Positions 43,188 through 52,725 of a DNA stretch of 57,008 bases are shown in pieces. Each line of letters opens with the position of its first letter. Position 1 is the first letter of the stretch. Source of the DNA: an uncultured Coriobacteriaceae bacterium (lineage in GTDB: Bacteria > Actinomycetota > Coriobacteriia > Coriobacteriales > Atopobiaceae). Location: NCBI GenBank assembly GCA_902778135.1, contig CACYWP010000021.1, positions 1 through 57,008 on the forward strand, written 5' to 3'. Both the position numbers and the translations under genes were made by a program. The notes under the pieces were generated by a model. That model saw only the letters and a program-made list of their open reading frames with translations, had not been told where the DNA came from and did no database searches.

Positions 43188-46100
43188 CTATCTCGTCGCA
43201 TCCGGAATGACGACCCTGCCAGTTCCCCGGCACAGGTCACCCGTGGCGGGCAGGCCCATGTGCCTCGGCTCGGTCCGACTCTGCTGCTGGAAGCCTTTGA
43301 CATAGTCGAACGCAAGGAGCTGCTGGCCCGCGACGTTGCCGCCAAAGTGCATGCCTGCCCTGTCCCTGGTGATGCTCTGGTAGATCCTGTCCGGGCGTAT
43401 GGGCCCCGTCTCGGCCTGGTCCAGCCCGGCGAATACGTATACGCGGTGGTACCAGCCCTTCTCGGTGAGGACGCTGAGGAAGTTGCGGACGCTCGCCTGG
43501 CTGGCATCCCGCCGGAGCCTCTCGACCACGGACGTCAGGTCCTCGATAAGCAGGAATATGGGACGGTCCTCCACGGACATCTCGAAGAGCTCCCCGTCGG
43601 AGAGGCCTTGGACCTCGAGCTCGTGCTTGCGGGCGTTGCGCCGCATGACCTCGTGACGAAGGGAGTCGTAGAGCGGCGTCCAGTCGTCATCGGGTCCGTA
43701 ATAGGTCATGCCCATCTCCTCCGCAGCCCGCACGCACGGCCCGCGCCCGGTGCCCATGAGATGGACATCGGCGGCCTCCGTCTTGGACGCGGCAACGCGG
43801 GCGAGAAGCGTCATGAAGTTCTGCCGGCCCGCGGTCTCCTTGCCCGACACCACGTAGCAGAAGATCGTGGAGAGGTCGAGCGCCATCGGGCTGGCGGTCG
43901 CGTAGTCATAGCCGACGGGAAGGCTGCGGTCGTCCGCCAGCAGGGAGCGGACCTCATCGTCGGCGAGGAACGAGGTGACCGTCGGGTCCTCTGGAATCTG
44001 CGGGATGCGTCGGGCATGCGGACCCTCCCAGGCCCGCGCCGCCTTGCCCGCCAGGGCGGCTATGGCCTCGGAGCGGGCGAAGTCGTCGGTCGCGTCGAGG
44101 GCGAGTGCCGCCTGGAACTCAAGGGCCTCCTCGCCTACGGGCACCATGCCACGCCCGGGCGTGCCCAGGTCGGGAGTGACCGTGACGGAGACCTCCGGCA
44201 ACAGGTCGCGGTACGAGAAGCGGTTCGAAAGCTGCAGCGCCACACGCCCGCGCAAGTTGCCCGCCAGCGATGCCGGCACCTCGGACGAACCGGTCCCCGC
44301 CGCGCTGACGAGCAGGTAGATGCCATAGTTGAGACCCCGCTTGGCAAGGCGCAGCACGTTGGCGGCATAGGCGTCGCCCGTCTTCTCGCGGAAGGCGGCA
44401 TAGTTGTCGATGGCCAGGATCACGGCGGGCAACGAGCCTCCCTTGCACCGCCGGTACTGGAGGAAGCTACCGCCGCTCAAGGTACGACGACGCTCGACGA
44501 CAAGCTGGTCAAGCAGGAAGAAGAGCTTCTCGATGGCCTCGTCATCGGCCTCGTGCAGAACGCCGCCCACCTGCGGGAAGCCCGCGAGGCAGTCGAGCAT
44601 GTGGCTGGAGAAGTCGAGGGCGTAGACCCACAGGTCGGAGGGATCGTGCGTGGCCATGAGGTCGAAGAGGGCCGTCTGGAGGAGGGTGCTCTTTCCCGAC
44701 CCGTTGGAGCCGGCAACGAGGCAACCGCCGTTTTCGGAGAAGTCCATCCACGCCGTGCCCTGACACTGCGCCTGGGGCTTGTCGTAGCGGCCGATGCGTG
44801 CGGCCAACGTCCACTCCTGGCCATCCGTGACCGCATCAAGCTGTCCCAGCATGATGCGGTCGGGCAGCTCGGGCATCCAAAGGTCGCGGGCGGGACGGAC
44901 GTCGTGCTCGCGAGCATAGTCGATGATGTGGCCAACGGTGGCCATGAGCTGCGTGGGGACGTTTTGCCTCGACTCCTTGGATGCCTTGGGCGCCCGGACG
45001 ACCGTCCCAGTGAGCGTGCGCATGCGCACGACGTCCTCTGTCGCGGCGGTCGAGCCGGGGATGTACGGCGCACGCGTGAAGGCCGACTGGAACTCCTCGA
45101 GGTAGCTGCCGGCGCCAACCTTGATGAGCGCGCGGCCGGGCGGCATGGCCAGCTTGTCACGCGCCGCATCCGGCACGTCGAGCATGCTCTTGCTGTCCTC
45201 CTTGGTCTGGACGCGCAGGCACACGCGGAAGTTCGCGTTGGCCTCGATGGTGCCGCTCACCACGCCGGCAGGCTTCTGGGTGGCGAGGATCAGATGCATG
45301 CCCAAGGCGCGCCCGATGGTCGCCACGCTCACCAGCTCGTCGATGAACTCCGGGAACCGGCTCTTGAGCTCGGCGAACTCGTCGACCACGATGAGCAGGT
45401 GCGGCATGGGCTCGTCCACCTCGTGGTCGCGGTAGAGCCGACCGTACTCGTTGATGTCGTTGGCATGGGCATCGGCGAGCATGCGCTGCCGACGCTCGTT
45501 CTCGCTGCGCACGGCCGCGAGCGCACGCTCTATGGCGTTGCCGCTCAGGTTGGTGACCTTTCCGACCACGTGCGGCAGCGGCACGCCGTCGCGCTCGAAG
45601 TGGTTGGCAAGGCCACCGCCCTTGAAGTCAACCAGCAGGAAGGTGACCTCGTCGGGACCGAAGTTGACCGCCAGCGACAGGATCATGGTCATGAGCATTT
45701 CGCTCTTGCCCGAACCCGTGGTGCCCGCCACCAGACCGTGGGGGCCGTGATACCTCTCGTGTGCGTCAAAGACGAAGTCGACGCCGGCCGACCCACGCCC
45801 CACGGGGACGGCAAGGCTCTCGTTGGCCGCATTCGTGCGCCAGCGCCTCGCGATGTCCAGGTCCTCGACCGTCTGGACGCCATACAGCTCGGTGAACGCG
45901 AGGCTCGAGGGGATGCCCTGGTCGGTCTCGGGGGTCTCGAGGCGAATGGCGCAGAGCCTGCGGGCGAGTGACGCCAGCTCCTCCACCGAGACCTGGTCGA
46001 AGGCGATGTCAAGCCAGCTGGCGCGGGCCTCGCGCACCGTGTGGGCACCTGCGAACTGCGCATTCTTCTCGATGACCTGGGCGCAGGTGTTGGGGAGCTG

Positions 46101-47852
46101 CCCGAAGCGCTCCGCGCAGACGAAGGTGGTGAAGCCCAGGCTGCCCTCGGGATCGAGCAGGTAGGTCGAGGCCAGGGTCGATCCCAGGGGGATCCTTGGC
46201 AGGACAAAGACCACGTAGTGCGGCACATGGACCGTCTGGCCTTCCTTCCTGACCGACCGTTCCGCCGCAACCGAGGCAATCTCCCGAAGCACCGAGCGCG
46301 CGCTGTTGGCGTCGTTCGCGATGAAGCGGAAGGCGCGACTGTCGGTCCAGGTATGGGGCAGCCACCGCAGCGCCTCGGCGATACGGAGGTCGTCTTCCCG
46401 CGTACCGTCGCAGATGAAGGCGATCTTGAGGTCGTCGTAGCGATAGCTGGTCGCAAGCTGCGCCAGGATCGCCCGCACGACCGCGGCGTAGCCGTCGCTG
46501 CCCTCGCCCACCACGCCAAACAGGCTGTGGGAGAGCAGGTCCAGCCCCACGGGCACGTCTTCCATGAACGCAAACTCGTCCCTGATGAGCGCGGGGCCGT
46601 CGACCAGGTCATCATCCACGAGCGCAAACCTCTGCGCGGGGATGTTGACAGGCTTGGGCGAGGGGCAGGTGGCAAGGCCGAGCCGCACGAAGCCATAGTC
46701 CTGCTGATAGCGATTGCGGTTCCAGAGCTCCATCGACGTCTCGTCGTAGTTCGCAACGACCTGGGCGGATGGGTAGCGTTCGATCAGGCGGCGACGGTTC
46801 TCGGCGTGCGCCTGGGCGACCTCGGCGCGCTTGGCGGCAAGGTAGTCGCGGTACTTGGTGGTACGCAAGTGCTCGTATCGCTCGGCTTCCCTCTTGCATT
46901 CCTTCTGGTTGCGATGTGCCCAGAAGGCGGTGCCCGCAGCCGAGGCTGCCATCATGGGCAGTCCTATCGACGAGACCGTGGTCGAGAGCGCTGCCGCCGT
47001 CGCCATGGGAACCACCGAGGTCAGCGCCGGACCAATGAGCGTGAACAGGCTCTGCTCGGTCATGTTCTGCTGGCTGGGCGGGGCCTCGATGTCGACGGGC
47101 TCGACGTCAAAGTCTGGTGCGATGCGCGGGGAGGGGCTGAACAGGCTGGCAGGATCCTTGGATGCCGTGCTGATGCCCACGCTCGCCACCCAACGGACCA
47201 TCTGCTCGTCAGCGACATCGAGCGAGACGGAGAGCGTGGAGCCGGCGAAGGCCGGAGGCTCGATGCCCAGAATCTCGCCAAGGAAGACGAGGCGCAGGCC
47301 CACGAGGTCGATGACATCGCCGTAGCGCAGCTGCGTCTGGCCCAGCAAGAAGACGTCATTGAGGTAGCAGAGCCCCTTTCGACCAGGCCCCGTAACGAAC
47401 CAGCCGCCCTCGGCTCCCTGACCTTGGAACTCGAGGTCCAGGTGGTGCGGAGCGATGGAGGCCACGCCGCGCACGCTGATGTCGGCGTCGTCGCCCGACC
47501 CTATCGTGATCTTGTGGTCGTTCTTGCGCAGCAGGAAGCGCCTCCATGCGGGGATGCGCTCGGCCATGGACGACACCTGGATGGCAACGATTCCCTTTCC
47601 CGGCACCTCGAGGGAGTACAGGTCGCCCTCGACCAGCGGCCGCTCGAAATAGGGACTCGTTCCCTTCCACACCCGGAAGTCCTGGCTCAAGGCGATGCTC
47701 CACCGGTCGTGCATGACCACCAGCGGGACCGTCACATCAAAGCCGAAACCGGAGACCTCTGCCGCAATCCGGAAGGACCAGTTCTGCAGGGACACGGCCG
47801 GAAGCTCCACGCGCCCGCAGCGCATGGCATACAAACAAAGCTCAAGGCTCAT
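43188..47852 (-). CDS. essC: EssC-type T7SS motor ATPase (FHA and FtsK/SpoIIIE domains)
   Basis: 1554 aa, RBS GGAGGTGG. An FHA-type domain lies at about 105-195 (RKNDHKITIGSGDDADISV). The membrane region lies at about 268-312 (PALTSVVPMATAAALSTTVS and SIGLPMMAASAAGTAFWA). A first FtsK-like ATPase has Walker A GTTGSGKSE (710-718) and Walker B LLIVVDEFAEL (819-829). A second has Walker A GSNGSGKST (1048-1056) but LAIDNYAAF in place of a DE Walker B. A degenerate third follows (VVSGKETAGRQ). The protein powers export of WXG100 proteins at the membrane. The FHA domain can bind phosphothreonine, and a phosphatase and a kinase are encoded in the same operon. Confidence 0.92.
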   Translation of the reverse strand: MSLELCLYAMRCGRVELPAVSLQNWSFRIAAEVSGFGFDVTVPLVVMHDRWSIALSQDFRVWKGTSPYFERPLVEGDLYSLEVPGKGIVAIQVSSMAERIPAWRRFLLRKNDHKITIGSGDDADISVRGVASIAPHHLDLEFQGQGAEGGWFVTGPGRKGLCYLNDVFLLGQTQLRYGDVIDLVGLRLVFLGEILGIEPPAFAGSTLSVSLDVADEQMVRWVASVGISTASKDPASLFSPSPRIAPDFDVEPVDIEAPPSQQNMTEQSLFTLIGPALTSVVPMATAAALSTTVSSIGLPMMAASAAGTAFWAHRNQKECKREAERYEHLRTTKYRDYLAAKRAEVAQAHAENRRRLIERYPSAQVVANYDETSMELWNRNRYQQDYGFVRLGLATCPSPKPVNIPAQRFALVDDDLVDGPALIRDEFAFMEDVPVGLDLLSHSLFGVVGEGSDGYAAVVRAILAQLATSYRYDDLKIAFICDGTREDDLRIAEALRWLPHTWTDSRAFRFIANDANSARSVLREIASVAAERSVRKEGQTVHVPHYVVFVLPRIPLGSTLASTYLLDPEGSLGFTTFVCAERFGQLPNTCAQVIEKNAQFAGAHTVREARASWLDIAFDQVSVEELASLARRLCAIRLETPETDQGIPSSLAFTELYGVQTVEDLDIARRWRTNAANESLAVPVGRGSAGVDFVFDAHERYHGPHGLVAGTTGSGKSEMLMTMILSLAVNFGPDEVTFLLVDFKGGGLANHFERDGVPLPHVVGKVTNLSGNAIERALAAVRSENERRQRMLADAHANDINEYGRLYRDHEVDEPMPHLLIVVDEFAELKSRFPEFIDELVSVATIGRALGMHLILATQKPAGVVSGTIEANANFRVCLRVQTKEDSKSMLDVPDAARDKLAMPPGRALIKVGAGSYLEEFQSAFTRAPYIPGSTAATEDVVRMRTLTGTVVRAPKASKESRQNVPTQLMATVGHIIDYAREHDVRPARDLWMPELPDRIMLGQLDAVTDGQEWTLAARIGRYDKPQAQCQGTAWMDFSENGGCLVAGSNGSGKSTLLQTALFDLMATHDPSDLWVYALDFSSHMLDCLAGFPQVGGVLHEADDEAIEKLFFLLDQLVVERRRTLSGGSFLQYRRCKGGSLPAVILAIDNYAAFREKTGDAYAANVLRLAKRGLNYGIYLLVSAAGTGSSEVPASLAGNLRGRVALQLSNRFSYRDLLPEVSVTVTPDLGTPGRGMVPVGEEALEFQAALALDATDDFARSEAIAALAGKAARAWEGPHARRIPQIPEDPTVTSFLADDEVRSLLADDRSLPVGYDYATASPMALDLSTIFCYVVSGKETAGRQNFMTLLARVAASKTEAADVHLMGTGRGPCVRAAEEMGMTYYGPDDDWTPLYDSLRHEVMRRNARKHELEVQGLSDGELFEMSVEDRPIFLLIEDLTSVVERLRRDASQASVRNFLSVLTEKGWYHRVYVFAGLDQAETGPIRPDRIYQSITRDRAGMHFGGNVAGQQLLAFDYVKGFQQQSRTEPRHMGLPATGDLCRGTGRVVIPDATR

Positions 47853-47877
47853 GCGTCCACCTCCGTCTCCCGTCGCA

Positions 47878-48693
47878 TCATCCCGCGAGCACCTCGCAGG
47901 CGATGATGGTCACGTTGTCCTCCCCACCATGCGCGAGCGCCTGGTCGCACAGGTCGCATACGAGCTCCTCCATGCTCGCGGCATCGCACGTCGTCCGCGC
48001 AATAGAGCTCTCGTCGACCATGTCGGTGAGCCCGTCGCTCGCAAGCAGGATGCGGTCGCCCAGCTCGAGCTCGAAGCCGACGACATGTGGCTCCATGGGA
48101 GCGTCTGTCTCGTCGACCCCCAGGTACTGGGTGAGGGCGGGCTTGCGGTCGAGACCCAGCTGTCCAAGGAGCCATTCGTCGGTATGCGAGACGCTCAGGG
48201 TGACCAGCTCGCCATCGCGCACGAGAAAGGCCTTGCTGTCCCCAAGGTTGCCCACAAAGGCCACGCCATTCCGACAGCAGAGAACGACCACCGTGGTGCC
48301 CGTGGAGGAGAGCCTCCGGTCGGCACGCAGGTCGCAGACCGCATCCTGCATCCCGCGGAAGGCCCGCAGGAGGTCGGACTCGGATGCGTCGAGCGATGGG
48401 ACGAGCTCGTTCAGGCGGGAGGCGGCAGCGAACGTGGCGGCATCACCCATGAGCTCCCCGCCCATGCCATCGAACACCGCCACGACAGTCAATGCGTCAA
48501 GAAGGACCGACTCCTTGAGCGGAGCCTCCATCGACTGGTGCTCCTGTGGCAGGACGGTGCCAAAGAAGACGAAGTTGTCCTCATTGTGGTCCCGATGGCC
48601 ACCCGTGTTGGTGATGCAGGCAAGGCAAAGCCTGCCAGCGGCTGGCTTGCGCAACCCGAGAAGAGCCAGGGGCTGTCTCAGCGCGTCATGCAT
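47878..48693 (-). CDS. PP2C family Ser/Thr protein phosphatase, first gene of the T7SS operon
   Basis: 271 aa from the ATG at 48693 (RBS GGGAGAG); an in-frame GTG at 48732 is possible. Metal-binding PP2C motifs are intact: RDHNEDN, VFDGMGGELMG, STGTTVVV, GNLGDSKAFL, LASDGLTDMV and GGEDNVTII. It has no membrane segment, so it is cytosolic. It lies 25 bp upstream of essC and presumably removes the phosphates placed by the kinase at the other end of the operon. No clear promoter is seen in the 165 bp upstream. Confidence 0.92.
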   Translation of the reverse strand: MHDALRQPLALLGLRKPAAGRLCLACITNTGGHRDHNEDNFVFFGTVLPQEHQSMEAPLKESVLLDALTVVAVFDGMGGELMGDAATFAAASRLNELVPSLDASESDLLRAFRGMQDAVCDLRADRRLSSTGTTVVVLCCRNGVAFVGNLGDSKAFLVRDGELVTLSVSHTDEWLLGQLGLDRKPALTQYLGVDETDAPMEPHVVGFELELGDRILLASDGLTDMVDESSIARTTCDAASMEELVCDLCDQALAHGGEDNVTIIACEVLAG

Positions 48694-48858
48694 GCCATCT
48701 CTCCCGTCGCCATGATCCGACCCCTTCGGCACCGCAGCCTCGCGGCCCCCTCCTTACGACACCAAGTCTGTCAGGACGGGACGAACGGGAGGTAAACCGT
48801 CAGGGGACATCGCAGGTGGATGCGGGAACTGGCTCGATGGCACACCTCGGTTGTGTGC

Positions 48859-51800
48859 CTAGACGGGGATTGGGGCTCCTTCGGCGTCGGGTACGGCCCG
48901 TTTCAGCGTGTACGTGTCGGCAACGTTGTCCGGGATCGGCCTGGCACCACCCACTCCACCGTCATACTCTCTCCCGTCCGAGGCTGCCACCCAGGTTCCG
49001 TCGGGCAAGCCACACCTCTCGTCATCAGAGCCGCGGAACGAGAAGTCCTTGCCGAGGGTGACGGACGCGAGTGACGTGCAGCCGTCAAACATATGCCGCA
49101 TGTGTATGAAAGAGGAGGTGTCCCAATCTGAGAGATCGAGGGCTTCAAGAGAGGAGCAGCCGGCAAACACTCCCCTCATGTCCGTCGTATACCATGGGTA
49201 ATACCCCGGGATATCGAGGTCGGTGAGCGAGGAGCAGCCGTAAAACATCTCCCTCACACTCTTCACGGTCGAAGTGCCCCACCAGGAGAGGTCGAGAGAC
49301 ACCAGCGACGAGCAGCCGCGGAACATGCGGCTCATGTTCTCCTCTTCCAAGTCATCCCAGTCGGAGACGTCGAGGGAGGTGAGCGAGGAGCAGCCGTCGA
49401 ACATTTCCATCACGTCATGCACCGACCAGCTTGAGACGTCGAGGGAGGTGAGCGAGGAGCAGCCGGAAAACATGCCCACCATGCTCATCGCAGAGGAGGT
49501 GTTCCAGCGGGAGACGTCGAGGGTCGCGAGCGAGCGGCAACCCCGGAACATGAGGCTCATGCCCTCCACGGAGGAGGTATCCCAACGGGAGACGTCGAGG
49601 GAGGTGAGCGAGGAGCAGCCGTCAAACATTCCCGTCATGCCTGTCACATAATGAGCTGCCTTAGACCAGTCCCTTAGGCCTGTCACGGACGAGGTGTCCC
49701 AGCCGGAGACGTCGAGGGTCGCGAGCGAGGAGCAGCCGCCGAACATCCTGCCCATGCCCGTTACGGACGAGGTGTCCCAGCCGGAGACGTCGAGGGTCGC
49801 GAGCGAGGAGCAGCCGTCGAACATGCCCGTCGTGTCCGTCACGGACGAGGTATCCCAGTGGGAGACGTCGAGGGTTGCGAGCGAGGAGCAACCGCGAAAC
49901 ATGCAGCTCATGTTCGTCACGGACGAGGTATCCCAGCGCGAGACGTCGAGGGCAGTGAGCGACGAGCGACAATCGATCATGAAGACCTCGTCTGTCACGG
50001 AAGAGGTGTCCCCGCGTGAAATCATTTCGTCAACGCTCGTCACGGGAGTGGCGTCCCAACAGGAGAACATGCTGCTCATGTTCGTCACGGACGAGGTGTC
50101 CCAGCCGGAGACGTCGAGGGTCGCGAGCGACGAGCAGCCGGAAAACATCTCCCCCATGTCCATTACAGACGAGGTATCCCAGCCCGAGACGTCGAGGGTC
50201 GTGAGCGAACGACAGTCGCGGAACATGAGGCCCATGCCCTTCACGGATGAGGTGTCCCAGCGCGAGACGTCGAGGGATGTTAGGGACAGGCAGCCATCGA
50301 ACATTCCCGCCATGCCCGTCACAGCCCAGGCGTATTCTGCCGCACCCGTCACGGACGAGGTGCCCCAGCGGGAGACGTCGAGAGTCGTAAGCGAGGAGCA
50401 GCCGCAGAATATGAAAGCCATGTCTATTGCAGACGACGTGTCCCAGCGGGAGACGTCGAGGGTGGTGAGCGACGAGCAACCGTCGAACATGCCTGTCATG
50501 TCCGTCGCGGACGAGGTGTTCCAGCCGGAGACGTCGAGGGACACGAGCGAAGAGCAGCCGCAAAACATGCGGCTCATGTCGGTCATGGACGACGTGTCCC
50601 AGCCGGAGACGTCGAGAGTCGCGAGCGAGCGGCAGCCATGAAACATGTCGCTTGCGTTCGTCACGGACGACATATCCCAGCCTGAGAGGTCGAGGGTCGC
50701 GAGCGAACGGCATTCGCAGAACATCTGACTCATGTCGGTCACGGACGAGATGTCAAGGAGGGAGAGATCCGCAGAGGTCATGTGCTCGCAGAAGTTGAAC
50801 AGGCTGTTGCACGTGTCCACGCTTGCGCCTCTCGTCGCTATCGCGGAAGTAATGGCTCTGGCGCAAATCCGCCACGGCGCTCCCTCCAAGCAGCTGACGA
50901 AGCCGGATATGACGAGCGTACCGTCGCTCTCGAAGTGCCAGCCGTCGCCAGAGGAGGCGAGGATCTCGAAGGTCACAGTCTTGGAGCCCGTGTAGCCGCC
51001 CATGCCGCTCACGGTGAGGGAGGCAGTGCCCACCTCGACGTTGTCGGAATAGGAGACCTCATAGTCCTTGCCCCTTGAGAGCTCTCTGCCGGAGAGCGCA
51101 ACGAAGGGTTCCGGCTCGATAGCCTCTCCCGTGCGGAGATATGGCCCGTACGGTCCCCAGGGGATACCAATGTACGCGTCCGACAGGTCGCGCACCTCTT
51201 CTTCTGGTGCCAGCGCATACGTATCGGCAACGTTGTCCGGAATCGGGTTGGCGCCTTCTTCGCCGCTGTCGTACCCCTTTCCGTTCGATGCGGCCAACCA
51301 AGTACCCTCTGGCAAGGCACACCTCTTGCCATCAGAGCCACGGAGCGAGAATCTCTCGCCGAGGGCGATGGATGCCAGCGATGTGCACCCGTCGAACATG
51401 CCCGCCATGCACGTCACGGAGGAGGTGTCCCAGCCGGAAAGGTCGAGGGCCGCGAGCGACTTGCAGTCGTAGAACAAGCCTCTGACATAGTTCGCACTGC
51501 CCATGTTCGTCACGGATGAGGTGTCCCAGCGGGAGAGGTCGAGGGATGTGAGCGAGAAGCAGCCGTCGAACATGCCTGCCATATCGGTCACGGACGAGGT
51601 ATCCCAGCCGGAGAGGTCGATGGCCGTGAGCGACGAGCATCCGACGAACATCTGGCCCATGCGCGTCACAGATGACGTGTCCCAGCCAGATAGGTCGAGG
51701 GTCGCGAGCGACGAGCAATTGCCGAACATGCAGCGCATGTTCGTCACGGATGACGTATCCCAGCCGGAGACGTCGAGGGCCGTGAGCAAGACACAGTCAT

Positions 51801-52680
51801 CGAACATGCAGCTCATGTCAGTCACGGACGAGGTGTCAAGGAGGGCGAGGTCCGCGGTGGTCATGTTCGGATAGTAGTCGAACAGCCTGTGGCCCGAGTC
51901 CACGCTGCTGCCTTCTCGCGCTATGGCCGAGGTGATGTACAAGTTGTACTCCCGCCACGGGACCCCATGAGAGCAGCTGATGGCGCCAGATATGACGAGC
52001 GTGCCGTCGAGTTCGATGCTCCAGCCATCCCCCGATTGGCCGAGGATCTCGAAGGTCACGGTCTTTGAGCCTGTGTAGCTGCCTTTCCCGCTCACAGTGA
52101 GGGAGGCGGTGCCCACGTCGATGTTCTCATCGTAGGAGACCGCATAGTCCTCGCCCCTCGAGAGCTCCCTGCCGACGAGTGTGACCATGGGCTCCGGCTC
52201 GACCGCATCCCCTGTGTAGCGGAACGACTCTTGTGAAAGAGCGACCGTCGCATACGAGAGATCGTACGCATCCTCTTGGGTGAGGGTGAGCCGTTCGACA
52301 GAGGTAACGGCGAAGCCCCAATACCCAAGCCTGCTCGAAGCAGTAAGCCTGACGGAGAAGCATCCCGGGCTCTTGATTGCGATGGTCGCCCCAGCAAGAG
52401 CGCGTCCCGAGAAGGAGGCTTGCACCGCCCCGCCCGCATCCAGGATCCAGATGCGGTCGTATGTCTCATCGACCTGGGTCCTCGTATCAAAGGTCACCAG
52501 GAAGCCCTTGTTCGCCTCCTCGTCCACGTAAGTCCAGGTCGCATAGGAGTCGCTTGGGTAGGGATGGTTACTCTGGAAAGCACTCAGGTTGTCTGGGGTA
52601 ATCGTCCCGTCCCAAACAGTCTCGATGTAATCCATGTAGTAGGCCGTGGGATCCATAGGGTAGCCTCTTCCATCGCTCAT
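48859..52680 (-). CDS. DUF285/BspA-type leucine-rich repeat protein, two tandem modules, no visible signal peptide
   Basis: 1273 aa from the ATG at 52680 (a GTG at 52689 is also possible). A CUB-like N-terminal domain (residues about 10-120) is followed by two copies of the same module. Each module is an MBG-like stretch (GRELSRGxDYxVSY), a DGTLVISG segment, an array of 25-residue DUF285 units (W-DTSSVTDM-MF-GCSSL-LDVSG), and a cap ending NPIPDNVADTY or RPIPDNVADTY. The first array has about 6 units, the second about 21. DUF285 repeats are known from Mycoplasma-type and gut bacterial surface proteins. There is no hydrophobic N-terminus, lipobox or sorting signal, so the gene is either truncated or the protein leaves by another route. 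Confidence 0.8.
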   Translation of the reverse strand: MSDGRGYPMDPTAYYMDYIETVWDGTITPDNLSAFQSNHPYPSDSYATWTYVDEEANKGFLVTFDTRTQVDETYDRIWILDAGGAVQASFSGRALAGATIAIKSPGCFSVRLTASSRLGYWGFAVTSVERLTLTQEDAYDLSYATVALSQESFRYTGDAVEPEPMVTLVGRELSRGEDYAVSYDENIDVGTASLTVSGKGSYTGSKTVTFEILGQSGDGWSIELDGTLVISGAISCSHGVPWREYNLYITSAIAREGSSVDSGHRLFDYYPNMTTADLALLDTSSVTDMSCMFDDCVLLTALDVSGWDTSSVTNMRCMFGNCSSLATLDLSGWDTSSVTRMGQMFVGCSSLTAIDLSGWDTSSVTDMAGMFDGCFSLTSLDLSRWDTSSVTNMGSANYVRGLFYDCKSLAALDLSGWDTSSVTCMAGMFDGCTSLASIALGERFSLRGSDGKRCALPEGTWLAASNGKGYDSGEEGANPIPDNVADTYALAPEEEVRDLSDAYIGIPWGPYGPYLRTGEAIEPEPFVALSGRELSRGKDYEVSYSDNVEVGTASLTVSGMGGYTGSKTVTFEILASSGDGWHFESDGTLVISGFVSCLEGAPWRICARAITSAIATRGASVDTCNSLFNFCEHMTSADLSLLDISSVTDMSQMFCECRSLATLDLSGWDMSSVTNASDMFHGCRSLATLDVSGWDTSSMTDMSRMFCGCSSLVSLDVSGWNTSSATDMTGMFDGCSSLTTLDVSRWDTSSAIDMAFIFCGCSSLTTLDVSRWGTSSVTGAAEYAWAVTGMAGMFDGCLSLTSLDVSRWDTSSVKGMGLMFRDCRSLTTLDVSGWDTSSVMDMGEMFSGCSSLATLDVSGWDTSSVTNMSSMFSCWDATPVTSVDEMISRGDTSSVTDEVFMIDCRSSLTALDVSRWDTSSVTNMSCMFRGCSSLATLDVSHWDTSSVTDTTGMFDGCSSLATLDVSGWDTSSVTGMGRMFGGCSSLATLDVSGWDTSSVTGLRDWSKAAHYVTGMTGMFDGCSSLTSLDVSRWDTSSVEGMSLMFRGCRSLATLDVSRWNTSSAMSMVGMFSGCSSLTSLDVSSWSVHDVMEMFDGCSSLTSLDVSDWDDLEEENMSRMFRGCSSLVSLDLSWWGTSTVKSVREMFYGCSSLTDLDIPGYYPWYTTDMRGVFAGCSSLEALDLSDWDTSSFIHMRHMFDGCTSLASVTLGKDFSFRGSDDERCGLPDGTWVAASDGREYDGGVGGARPIPDNVADTYTLKRAVPDAEGAPIPV

Positions 52681-52683
52681 GTC

Positions 52684-52725
52684 ATCCACACCAGTTTCTC
52701 ATCTTCTCCCCTGCGGTGCAGCGGG
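52684..52725 (-). promoter_or_regulatory. RBS with six-codon leader reading frame before the DUF285 gene
   Basis: A good RBS (GGGGAGAAG) stands not before the DUF285 start but before ATG AGA AAC TGG TGT GGA TGA, whose stop lies a few bases before the ATG at 52680. Either this is a coupled leader peptide, or the original N-terminus, with its signal peptide, was lost by a rearrangement that left the RBS. Confidence 0.35.

Noticed and set aside
43260..47906. Plus-strand open frames of 903 and 621 codons opposite essC
   Set aside because: Both are shadows of the EssC gene, whose Walker motifs and RBS are clear.
49694..50641. Plus-strand repeat-containing frame (EVSQPETSRVASEEQP units)
   Set aside because: It is the reverse complement of the DUF285 repeats; the minus-strand reading gives the known DUF285 pattern.
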